Source of the DNA: Alphaproteobacteria bacterium
GTDB lineage: Bacteria > Pseudomonadota > Alphaproteobacteria > Rhodobacterales > Rhodobacteraceae
Length of the DNA stretch: 64,000 nucleotides
Assembly (NCBI GenBank): GCA_030429495.1
Contig: JAUIFH010000003.1
Coordinates: 62,001 to 126,000 of the forward strand
Reading direction: 5' to 3'
The notes below the pieces were generated by a model. That model searched no databases, had not been told where the DNA came from, and was given only the letters and a program-made list of their open reading frames with translations. The first letter of the stretch is position 1. Each line of letters begins with the position of its first letter. Made by a program: the position numbers and the translations under genes. Of the stretch, positions 1 through 7,284 are shown one piece after another.

Positions 1-1
1 C

Positions 2-214
2 TGGGACGGCGATTTCATGCGCCTCATCGTCGCGGACGAGATCAGCCCGGACAGTTGCCGGCTCTGGGACATCAAGACCGGCCAGAAGCTCGACAAGGAC
101 GTGTTCCGCCGTGATCTGGGCAACCTGACCGATGCCTATTCCGAGGTCGCCCGCCGCCTCGGCGTCCTGCCGACGCAGGCCACCCACATGTCGAAACCGA
201 CCCTGATCAACTGA
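2..214 (+). CDS. purC: Phosphoribosylaminoimidazole-succinocarboxamide synthase, C-terminal fragment
   Basis: The reading frame enters from the left edge and ends in a stop at 212-214, so only about 70 C-terminal residues are present. The sequence reads [18 protein letters not shown] and then RLWD, which is the C-terminal signature of SAICAR synthase: the conserved acidic DEISPD motif followed by the helix [11 protein letters not shown]. The enzyme couples CAIR to aspartate with ATP in cytosolic de novo purine synthesis. The ORF-track start at 17 is an internal Met. purS follows after 14 bases, the usual alphaproteobacterial order, so the two are probably one transcript. Confidence 0.93.
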   Translation, partial: WDGDFMRLIVADEISPDSCRLWDIKTGQKLDKDVFRRDLGNLTDAYSEVARRLGVLPTQATHMSKPTLIN

Positions 215-228
215 AAGGCCCCGCCGCG

Positions 229-468
229 ATGAAAGCCCGTGTTCATGTCATGCTCAAGGATGGCGTCCTCGACCCGCAGGGCGAGGCGGTGAAACACGCG
301 CTCGGCACGCTCGGCTTTTCCGGGGTTGACGGCGTGCGCCAGGGCAAGGTGATCGAACTTGACCTCGCCGCGACCGACAAGGCCGCCGCAGAGGCCGAGG
401 TCAGGGCGATGTGCGAGAAACTGCTCGCCAATACCGTGATCGAGAAATACACGGTCGAGATCGCCTGA
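229..468 (+). CDS. purS: Phosphoribosylformylglycinamidine synthase subunit PurS
   Basis: This 79-residue protein has the expected length and sequence of the small PurS subunit, opening MKARVHVMLKDGVLDPQG and containing VDGVRQGKVIELD. PurS bridges PurQ (glutaminase) and PurL (synthetase) in the FGAM synthase complex of purine biosynthesis. The start is fixed by its distance from purC and by the family N-terminus. In relatives purQ normally follows directly. Here an alcohol dehydrogenase gene overlaps the purS stop (TGATG) and separates it from purQ. Confidence 0.95.
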   Translation: MKARVHVMLKDGVLDPQGEAVKHALGTLGFSGVDGVRQGKVIELDLAATDKAAAEAEVRAMCEKLLANTVIEKYTVEIA

Positions 469-1511
469 TGCGCGCTGCGGTCCTGACCGGATACCGCGCC
501 CCTCTCGACCTTCAGACCGTTCCTGATCCCGGCTGCCCAGCGGACGGAGTCGTCCTCAGGGTCCTTGCCTGCGGCATCTGCCGGTCGGACTGGCACAGCT
601 GGGCCGGCTCCGATCCGGACGTGGTTCTGCCGCACATTCCCGGGCATGAATACTGCGGTGTGGTGGAGGAAACCGGCCCGCGCGTCACCCGCTGGAAGCG
701 GGGCGACCGCGTGATCGCGCCCTTCATCCTCGCCTGCGGCCAATGCCCCGCCTGCGCGGAAGGCAACCAGACGACCTGTCCGACGCAAGTCATTCCCGGT
801 TTCACCGACCCCGGCGCCTTCGCCGAACGCATCGCGGTGCCGCGCGCCGATCACAACCTGACTGCCCTGCCGGAAGGAATGGATCCGGCGCTCGCCGCCG
901 CGCTCGGTTGCCGCGTCACGACGGCCTGGCATGGTCTGACCGGGCGCGCCGCTCTGCGTCCCGGCGAATGGCTCGCCGTCTTTGGAACCGGCGGCATCGG
1001 CCTCTCGGCGCTTCTCCTCGCCAAGGCCATCGGCGCGCGCGTGGTGATGGTCGACGTGGTCGCGGACAAGCTCGTCCATGCAAGGATGCAAGGCGCCGAC
1101 GCCATCGTCGACGCCGCCACGACGGACGCGCCCGCGGCCGTCCGCGAGATCACCGGCGGCGGTGCACATGTCGCCATCGAGGCGCTCGGGATTGAAGAAA
1201 CGACCGTAAGCGCTTTGAAAAGCCTACGGAAACTCGGCCGCATGGTTCAGATCGGCATGCCCGCGGGAAAGCACACTCAGATGACGCTGCCCATGGACGC
1301 CGTCTATTCCGGCCAGCTCGCGCTCTACGGCACGCGGGGCATGCCCGCCTGGCGCTACCCGAGTCTTCTGAGCCTTATCGAGGCGGGGCAGGTCGATCTG
1401 ACGCCGCTCATCGCCCGCCGCGTATCCCTCTCGGCGGCCTCCGCCGAACTCGCTGCCTTCAACGGGCCGACCCCGCCAGGTGTCGCAGTCATCACCGATT
1501 TCACCCGATGA
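468..1511 (+). CDS. Zinc-dependent alcohol dehydrogenase family protein (MDR superfamily)
   Basis: This is a 347-residue medium-chain dehydrogenase. I start it at 468, where ATG overlaps the purS stop. The track start at 411 would lie inside purS and add 19 unrelated residues. Candidate catalytic-zinc ligands are Cys38 (GICRSD) and His60-Glu61 (PGHE). A structural-zinc lobe follows (CGQCPACAEGNQTTC). The NAD(P)-binding Rossmann motif is GTGGIGLSALLLAK. It should oxidise an alcohol or reduce an aldehyde; the substrate cannot be read from sequence. Its place between purS and purQ is unusual and it has no evident purine role. A dispersed repeat and hairpin follow its stop. Confidence 0.88.
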   Translation: MRAAVLTGYRAPLDLQTVPDPGCPADGVVLRVLACGICRSDWHSWAGSDPDVVLPHIPGHEYCGVVEETGPRVTRWKRGDRVIAPFILACGQCPACAEGNQTTCPTQVIPGFTDPGAFAERIAVPRADHNLTALPEGMDPALAAALGCRVTTAWHGLTGRAALRPGEWLAVFGTGGIGLSALLLAKAIGARVVMVDVVADKLVHARMQGADAIVDAATTDAPAAVREITGGGAHVAIEALGIEETTVSALKSLRKLGRMVQIGMPAGKHTQMTLPMDAVYSGQLALYGTRGMPAWRYPSLLSLIEAGQVDLTPLIARRVSLSAASAELAAFNGPTPPGVAVITDFTR

Positions 1512-1513
1512 CA

Positions 1514-1558
1514 CTTCATCTTGCCGAAAATACCTCGGGGTTTGGGGCAGCGCCCCAA
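1514..1558 (+). repeat. Dispersed GAAAATAC element plus G/C hairpin (copy a)
   Basis: CTTCATCTTGCC followed by GAAAATACCTCGGGG (1514-1540) abuts a hairpin, TTGGGGC / GCCCCAA with an AGC loop (1542-1558). Close relatives occur at 29817, 29968, 32888 and 45979. It starts 2 bases after the dehydrogenase stop and may act as a terminator or processing site. No clear U-run follows the stem. Confidence 0.7.
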
Positions 1559-1626
1559 TCCGCCGCTGGAACCGGCGCGGCGTTTGAGGTAACAGCCCAT
1601 CAACCCCGCAACCCCGAGGTGCGATC

Positions 1627-2295
1627 ATGAAAGCCGCCGTCATTACCTTCCCCGGATCGAACTGCGACCGCGACCTTGCCGTCGCCTTCGAACGCGCGGG
1701 CGCCGAGGTCATCAAGGTCTGGCACAAGGATGCCGATCTGCCGAAGGGCATCGACATCGTCGGCATCCCCGGCGGATTTTCCTTTGGCGACTACCTGCGC
1801 TGCGGCGCAATCGCGGCGCAATCGCCGGTGGCCTCGGCGGTCAGGGACTTCGCCGGCAAGGGCGGCTATGTCATCGGCATCTGCAACGGCTTCCAGGTCC
1901 TGACCGAAACCGGCCTCCTGCCCGGTGCGCTGCTCCGGAACGCGACGCTGAAATATGTCTGCAAGGCGCTGGACCTCAGGGTAGAGACCGCCGACAGCGC
2001 CTTCACTTCCGGCTGGGCAAAGGGCGACAGCGTCCGCATCCCGATCGCCCATCATGACGGCAACTACACGATTGACGCCGACGGGTTGAAGCGGCTGAAG
2101 GACGAGGATCGCATCGCCTTCACCTATGTCGAAAATCCCAACGGCGCGACGGCCGACATTGCAGGGGTCCTGTCCGCGAACCGCAGGGTTCTCGGTATGA
2201 TGCCGCACCCCGAACGGATGGCGGAAGGCGCCCATGGCGGCACGGACGGATCGGTGCTTTTCCGCTCGCTGATGGACGCGATGGCGCTCAGCTGA
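1627..2295 (+). CDS. purQ: Phosphoribosylformylglycinamidine synthase glutaminase subunit PurQ
   Basis: This 222-residue class I glutamine amidotransferase supplies ammonia to PurL. It opens MKAAVITFPGSNCDRD, has the oxyanion GGFSFGDYLRCGA segment, the nucleophile Cys86 in GICNGFQVL and the catalytic His in MMPHPER. A GAGGTG ribosome-binding site sits 6 bases before the ATG. Length and motifs are complete. It belongs functionally with purS, from which it is separated by the alcohol dehydrogenase gene and a repeat/hairpin, so it may have its own promoter in the 115 bases upstream. Confidence 0.96.
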   Translation: MKAAVITFPGSNCDRDLAVAFERAGAEVIKVWHKDADLPKGIDIVGIPGGFSFGDYLRCGAIAAQSPVASAVRDFAGKGGYVIGICNGFQVLTETGLLPGALLRNATLKYVCKALDLRVETADSAFTSGWAKGDSVRIPIAHHDGNYTIDADGLKRLKDEDRIAFTYVENPNGATADIAGVLSANRRVLGMMPHPERMAEGAHGGTDGSVLFRSLMDAMALS

Positions 2296-2339
2296 CGCGG
2301 GGCGCTTGAGGCGCGCGTCGTGCGTGCATAGACTGGCGC

Positions 2340-4166
2340 ATGGCCAACCGGGACCCCAGCACAGCGACCGAGGCCGCACCGGAAGGGCGCGGCGGCTCGG
2401 GCATTGCTGCCGAACCGGTTCCCTTCATGTCGATCCGTAACCGCTGGTGGCAGCGCCTGATCGTGGCGGCTTTCATCGCCGCCGCTGTTTCGGTCATCTG
2501 GTTCACCAACGCGCTTCTGACCGACCGCTTCTCGGAAACCACGCGGAACCGCTCCGCTGTCCGGCTCGCGCTCTATACAGGCCACGTGCTGAGCGAGTTG
2601 CAGCGCACCTCCGTCGTTCCGCTGTTGCTTGCCCGCGATCCCGTGCTCATCAGTTCGCTGAATTCGGGCGAGTATTCCGTGACTTCGCAGCGCCTGATCT
2701 CGGCCCAGTCCGAAATCGGCGCGGCGACGATCCTGCTTCTCGACGCGGCAGGCCGGACCGTGGCGGCCACCGACCGCGCGCAGATCGGCTCGAACCACGC
2801 GGCTGCGGCCTATTTCGTCAATGCGCAGCGCTCAAAGGATACCAACTTCGACACTGTCTTCACCGTCACTGAACGGCCGGCGGGCGGGTTCGAGTTCACC
2901 TATTCCCGCGCGGTGCTTTCGGAAAACCGCATCGTCGGCGTGATCGTTGTGGGCGCAGAGCTTGCGAAGTTCGAACGTGTCTGGGCAGGGATTTCGGACG
3001 CTGTCGCGGTCGTGAACAGCGAAAACCGCGTCCTCCTGTCGACCGAACCACGATGGCGCGGCCTTGCGATCAACGACGCGCTGGCCGTGCGGCCGCCGAC
3101 ATCGGCCATCGCGCGGGCGTTCCAGGCCACCGCGGACTGGGCGAACGAGCCGCCCGACGCCTATGTCGGCGGCGAGGCGGTGATCCGGAACGAGGCCCGG
3201 ATTCCCTTCCGGGGCTGGAAGCTCATCAGCTTCACGACCTACGATTCGATCCGCGAGCGTGTGAATGCCGTTCTCGCGCTCGAGATCATGGGCTTCGCGG
3301 TTCTCCTTGCGCTGATCTTCTACTTCCTGTCTCGGCGCGCCCGGCGGCAATCGGCAGTTGCCAAGCGGGAATCGGCGGAGCTTCGCCTTCTCAACGCCCG
3401 TCTTCAGCAGGTTATCGCCGAACGGGAAAAGGTGCGGAAGGACCTCGAAGTGGCCGAACAGACCCTCGCGCAGTCCTCAAAGCTCGCCGCGCTCGGCGAG
3501 ATGTCGGCGGCGGTGAGCCACGAACTCAACCAGCCGCTCGCCGCGATGAAGACCTATCTCGCAGGCGCCCGGCTGCTCCTCCAGCGCAAGCGCGCGGAAG
3601 AGGCGCTGTCGTCGTTCCAGCGCATCGACGACCTGATCGAGCGTATGGGCGCGATCACGCGTCAGCTGAAGTCCTATGCCCGGAAAGGCGGGGAGGCGTT
3701 CGAGCCGGTTGACGTAAGAACTTGTATTTCCTCAGCTCTTTCGATGATGGAGCCGACGCTCAGGACGCGCTCCGTTCGGATCACGCGGATGCTGACACGC
3801 GCCAGCGTCATGGTCATGGCCGACCGCGTGCGGCTGGAACAGGTGATCATCAACCTGCTCAGGAACGCGCTCGATGCGACCAAGCAGGTCGAGAATCCTG
3901 AGATCGAGATCATCCTGTCGGCAGGCGAGACGGTGACCATCGCGGTGCGCGACAACGGTCACGGGATCGACGATCTCGATAGCCTGTTCGAACCGTTCTA
4001 CACGACGAAGAAGCCCGGCGAAGGCGTCGGGCTGGGGCTGGCCATTTCCTCGGGGATCGTGAAAGACCTTGGTGGCCGGCTGACGGCCCGAAACACACCG
4101 GGCGGGGGGGCTGTATTCGAGGTTCAGCTCCCCATATTGGCCGGGAAGACGCAAGCAGCGGAATGA
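2340..4166 (+). CDS. dctB: DctB-type sensor histidine kinase
   Basis: This 608-residue membrane kinase resembles C4-dicarboxylate sensors. A transmembrane helix lies near residues 40-60, a periplasmic PDC-like sensor region at about 60-310, and a second helix (VLALEIMGFAVLLALIFYF) is followed by a short coiled coil. The HisKA phosphoacceptor is His394 in SHELNQPLAAMKTYL, typical of the DctB/FixL class. The HATPase has N (LLRNALDAT), G1 (DNGHGID) and G2 (GVGLGLAIS) boxes. The start is uncertain because no Shine-Dalgarno is evident; ATG 2427 (MSIRNRWW) is an alternative. Its stop overlaps the next ORF, coupling it to the response regulator. No dct transporter gene is in the window, so the ligand is inferred only. 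Confidence 0.85.
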   Translation: MANRDPSTATEAAPEGRGGSGIAAEPVPFMSIRNRWWQRLIVAAFIAAAVSVIWFTNALLTDRFSETTRNRSAVRLALYTGHVLSELQRTSVVPLLLARDPVLISSLNSGEYSVTSQRLISAQSEIGAATILLLDAAGRTVAATDRAQIGSNHAAAAYFVNAQRSKDTNFDTVFTVTERPAGGFEFTYSRAVLSENRIVGVIVVGAELAKFERVWAGISDAVAVVNSENRVLLSTEPRWRGLAINDALAVRPPTSAIARAFQATADWANEPPDAYVGGEAVIRNEARIPFRGWKLISFTTYDSIRERVNAVLALEIMGFAVLLALIFYFLSRRARRQSAVAKRESAELRLLNARLQQVIAEREKVRKDLEVAEQTLAQSSKLAALGEMSAAVSHELNQPLAAMKTYLAGARLLLQRKRAEEALSSFQRIDDLIERMGAITRQLKSYARKGGEAFEPVDVRTCISSALSMMEPTLRTRSVRITRMLTRASVMVMADRVRLEQVIINLLRNALDATKQVENPEIEIILSAGETVTIAVRDNGHGIDDLDSLFEPFYTTKKPGEGVGLGLAISSGIVKDLGGRLTARNTPGGGAVFEVQLPILAGKTQAAE

Positions 4167-4174
4167 GGTGTGCC

Positions 4175-5506
4175 ATGGCGCGCGCGATGAAAGTGGCGAT
4201 CGTCGACGACGAACAGGACATGCGGCAGTCGATCAGCCAGTGGCTTGCCCTGTCGGGCTTCGATACCGAGACCTTTGCCAGTGCCGAGGAGGCGCTGAAA
4301 TCAATCGGCCCCGATTATCCCGGTGTCGTCGTCTCGGACATCAAGATGCCGGGCATGGACGGCATGGCGTTCCTCAAGCGGCTGATGAGCGTCGACAGCG
4401 GATTGCCGGTCGTGATGATCACCGGCCACGGCGATGTGCCGATGGCGGTGGAGGCGATGCGCGTCGGTGCGTATGACTTCCTCGAAAAGCCGTTCAACCC
4501 CGACCGCATGACCGAACTTGCCAAGCGCGCGAGCCAGTCGCGCCGCATGACGCTCGACAACCGGGCGCTGCGCAAGGAATTGTCGGACGGCTCCACGATC
4601 ATGAAGAAGCTGATCGGCGCGTCCCCGGCGATGGAGCGGCTGCGTGAGGATATTCTGGACCTCGGCCAGGCCGACGGCCACGTCCTGATCGACGGCGAGA
4701 CCGGCACCGGCAAGACCCTTGTGGCCCACGCGCTCCATGCCGTCGGTCCGCGTGCCGGCAAGAAGTTCGCCGTGATCTCCTGCGCCGCCTTCTCGGAAGA
4801 AATGCTGGCACAGCGGCTTTTCGGTCCGATCGAGGAGGGTGGGCAGATCCCGCTTGTCGAAGAGGCGCGCAGTGGCACGCTGGTGCTTGAGGATGTCGAG
4901 GCGCTGAGCCACGCGCTTCAGTCGCGGCTCCTGACCTTCATCAACGATCAGGGGACGCCGGCGGAAACCCGGATCATTGCCATCTGCAACGATCACGAAC
5001 AGGGCCGCACGGTCGAGGACGCGCTGCGGCCGGACCTCTACTACCGCCTTGCCGCGCTCAAGATCACGCTGCCGCCGCTCAGGTCGCGCGGCGAGGATAT
5101 CCTGTCGCTCTTCGCGCGGCTGGCCGAGCAGTTCGCCGAGGAATACGGTTGCGAGGCGCCGCAGGTCACCGCGCAGGAGGCCGCCCAGCTTCTTCAGGCG
5201 CCCTGGCCCGGAAACGTGCGCCAGCTGATCAACGTGGCCGAACGGGCCGTGCTTCAAAACCGGCGTGGATCGGGCTCCATCGCCTCGCTTCTCATGGCCG
5301 AGAACGAAGAGGCCGGACCGGTCATGACGACGGAGGGCAAGCCGCTCAAGGACTATGTCGAGAGTTTCGAGAAGATGCTGATCGACAACACGATGCGGCG
5401 GCACAAGGGGTCGATCACGGCGGTGATGGAAGAGCTTTGCCTGCCGCGCCGGACGTTGAACGAGAAGATGGCGAAATATTCACTGCAGCGCGCGGACTAC
5501 CTCTGA
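4175..5506 (+). CDS. dctD: DctD-like NtrC-family response regulator lacking the GAFTGA loop
   Basis: The order is receiver, AAA+ and Fis-type helix-turn-helix, 443 residues from ATG 4175. That start has a GAGGTG Shine-Dalgarno 4 bases upstream; the track start at 4163 has none. The phosphoacceptor is Asp55 in VVSDIKMPGMDG. Walker A is intact (GETGTGKT) and DLYYRL is present. However, the sigma-54-contact segment that normally reads ELFGHERGAFTGA is replaced by RLFGPIEEGGQIPLV, and Walker B is altered to SGTLVLEDVEAL. The C-terminal HTH is SITAVMEELCLPRRTL. It pairs with DctB. Lacking GAFTGA, it probably does not activate sigma-54 promoters by the usual route. Confidence 0.86.
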   Translation: MARAMKVAIVDDEQDMRQSISQWLALSGFDTETFASAEEALKSIGPDYPGVVVSDIKMPGMDGMAFLKRLMSVDSGLPVVMITGHGDVPMAVEAMRVGAYDFLEKPFNPDRMTELAKRASQSRRMTLDNRALRKELSDGSTIMKKLIGASPAMERLREDILDLGQADGHVLIDGETGTGKTLVAHALHAVGPRAGKKFAVISCAAFSEEMLAQRLFGPIEEGGQIPLVEEARSGTLVLEDVEALSHALQSRLLTFINDQGTPAETRIIAICNDHEQGRTVEDALRPDLYYRLAALKITLPPLRSRGEDILSLFARLAEQFAEEYGCEAPQVTAQEAAQLLQAPWPGNVRQLINVAERAVLQNRRGSGSIASLLMAENEEAGPVMTTEGKPLKDYVESFEKMLIDNTMRRHKGSITAVMEELCLPRRTLNEKMAKYSLQRADYL

Positions 5507-5512
5507 ACGGAA

Positions 5513-5534
5513 GGGGCCGGTATGTTCCGGCCCC
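5513..5534. terminator. Hairpin between dctD and the convergent phosphodiesterase gene
   Basis: GGGGCCGG / CCGGCCCC with a TATGTT loop forms a perfect 8-bp stem between two convergent stop codons. Only a weak pyrimidine run follows on either strand, so a bidirectional terminator role is plausible but not certain. Confidence 0.6.
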
Positions 5535-5555
5535 GCCCAGTCGTCTTTCATAGAC

Positions 5556-6770
5556 TTACATCGTGTCCATGCAGCTCGCGTAGTAGGTGACGGTCGCCGG
5601 CCAGTCCGAGAAGATGCCGACCACACCGACTTCGCGCGCGAGCACGTCGATGGCAGTGAAGTAGTCGCCGTCGGTCAGACCCGCATCCTTCACCGACTGG
5701 AAGTACCAGCCGCCGCCGGAGGCGAGCGGACCCGAACGCTCGATCGTCCAGGTGATGAGCGTCAGACCCGCCGCTTTGGCAGCCTTGGCGTATTCGGACG
5801 CTTCGATCACGCCGTTGGCGTCGGTCAGGAGCATGTTCATCGACGGCGCGAGGTAGTTGACGCCGTGCGCCTTCAGATCGGCGAACTTCTCTTTCCAGGT
5901 CTCGGCCTTCTGCTCGTCGAAGCTGTCATCCCTCTCGACAAGGAAGACAGCGTTCGCGCCGAATTCCGGCTCTGCCTTGATCCAGTAGAGCACATCGTCA
6001 AGGTTGAACGACTGCGCGAAGACGTCCGAGGCCGGAACCCCGGCGCCCTTGTATTCGTCGATCATCTTCTGGGCGTAGTCTTCCTGCGTGAAGCCGTCGA
6101 ACGGCATCTCGACCGAGGGCGATTTTAGCTCGGGCGTGAACTTCGCGCCATGCGCCTTGAAAAGCGCGATCGAGTCCTTGTGCGTCATGAGCGTACCGCG
6201 CGTGGCGTATAGGTCGGTCCGCCAGTTCGCGGTGGCGTTCATGTAGCCCTCAATCGTCGTCGCGCTCGAGTCGCCAGCGTCCATCTTGCCGTTCAGGGTC
6301 TGGAACTCGGCAAGCGTGATGTCGGAGGTGCGGCATTCGACCGCCGCCTTGCCGCCATCGGTGGCCGGCGCGAAGGGCGTCGTGCATTTCGCGCCGAGTT
6401 CGGTCGCAAGGATATTGGTCGTCGTGTGCAGGTCGTTCTGCGCATGGCGGCAGACCAGTTCCTTGTCGGCGGTGAAGGTCACGTCGCATTCCATCACGCC
6501 CGCGCCCATCAGAAGGCCGGCGCTATAGGATTCTTCGGTATGTTCGGGAAACATCAGCGGTGCGCCGCGATGGGCAATCGACAGCATCGTGCGGCGAGGT
6601 TCCTGCCCGGCGCAGGCGGCGAGACGGTCCTTCAGCGGCCCGTCCTTCATCTGCGAGATGAGGTAGGCGGGCCGGACTCCGACCTCGATCCGCTCGGCGG
6701 CGGCAAGCGGCACAGCCGCGGACGACAGCGCGAGCGCGGAGGCGAGTAGCATCGATTTCTTGCTGAACAT
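5556..6770 (-). CDS. Periplasmic glycerophosphodiester phosphodiesterase (GlpQ-like)
   Basis: This 404-residue exported enzyme should hydrolyse glycerophosphodiesters to glycerol-3-phosphate and an alcohol. I start it at 6770, where GGAGA precedes the ATG and the protein opens with a clear signal peptide (MFSKKSMLLASALALSS, cleavage after PLAAA). The 63 upstream residues in the track have no signal character. Family landmarks are the HRG motif (SIAHRGAPLMFPEHT), the metal-binding ECDVTFTADKELV stretch and the CRHAQNDLHTTT segment. It converges on dctD and is divergent from rne. It is monocistronic, with a 514-base gap upstream. Confidence 0.9.
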   Translation of the reverse strand: MFSKKSMLLASALALSSAAVPLAAAERIEVGVRPAYLISQMKDGPLKDRLAACAGQEPRRTMLSIAHRGAPLMFPEHTEESYSAGLLMGAGVMECDVTFTADKELVCRHAQNDLHTTTNILATELGAKCTTPFAPATDGGKAAVECRTSDITLAEFQTLNGKMDAGDSSATTIEGYMNATANWRTDLYATRGTLMTHKDSIALFKAHGAKFTPELKSPSVEMPFDGFTQEDYAQKMIDEYKGAGVPASDVFAQSFNLDDVLYWIKAEPEFGANAVFLVERDDSFDEQKAETWKEKFADLKAHGVNYLAPSMNMLLTDANGVIEASEYAKAAKAAGLTLITWTIERSGPLASGGGWYFQSVKDAGLTDGDYFTAIDVLAREVGVVGIFSDWPATVTYYASCMDTM

Positions 6771-7099
6771 TGGAATCTCCGGATGAGTACAGTGCCCAGC
6801 GGTAGACAGCGCGGCGATTACGCGAATATGACCGGACTGCGAACTCTTTGTTACCGTTGCGCCGGAAAGCGGGCGGGCAGGGCGGTTCCCCGGCGACGAT
6901 TTTGACCATTGTGTTTTCCTCGCCATAACCGCTAATGTCTGCGGACGTCGTCCGCGCACTGATTTTAGCGCCGCGACCCATCAGATTTGCTGCCGTTCGC
7001 GTGCCGGGCCTCATGGCCTAGAAACCCGAATCGGCAGGCCGACTGGCCGCAAGGCCGCACATTTGCCCTTCGGCCCGGATCGGGCGGGGGCCATCAATC

Positions 7100-7117
7100 G
7101 GCGCCCTGCAGGGCGCC
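7100..7117. repeat. 18-bp perfect palindrome in the rne leader region
   Basis: GGCGCCCTG immediately followed by CAGGGCGCC is a perfect palindrome with no spacer, 168 bases before the rne ATG. It could be a protein-binding site or, in RNA, part of a leader structure. Confidence 0.6.
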
Positions 7118-7241
7118 TGGGAACTAACCGCGATGAAACGCGCGAGGACAGAGCAGCGGAGATCAGGCAGGCCCTTGGCCGCCTCCGCGCTGTTGCCCGC
7201 ACCGTCATTCGCCTCATCTGTTGACCGCGCAACACCAACCG

Positions 7242-7255
7242 GCCCCGCAAGGGGC
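7242..7255 (+). promoter_or_regulatory. GNRA-loop hairpin just upstream of rne
   Basis: GCCCC-GCAA-GGGGC forms a 5-bp stem capped by a GCAA tetraloop, ending 29 bases before the rne start codon. The position fits a leader hairpin that could influence translation or RNase E autoregulation; this is inference from position only. Confidence 0.4.
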
Positions 7256-7284
7256 TGGCCGTCTTGCGCGTTCGGAAAGTTTGT

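Larger units (their letters stand above)
6771..7284. other. Divergent intergenic region between the phosphodiesterase gene and rne
   Basis: These 514 bases carry no convincing gene; the track ORF at 7133-7417 runs into rne in another frame and is a shadow. The region contains the phosphodiesterase promoter and probably a long rne leader with two strong secondary structures (7100-7117 and 7242-7255). Long structured rne leaders mediate RNase E autoregulation in other bacteria, so a similar role is possible here. Confidence 0.6.
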
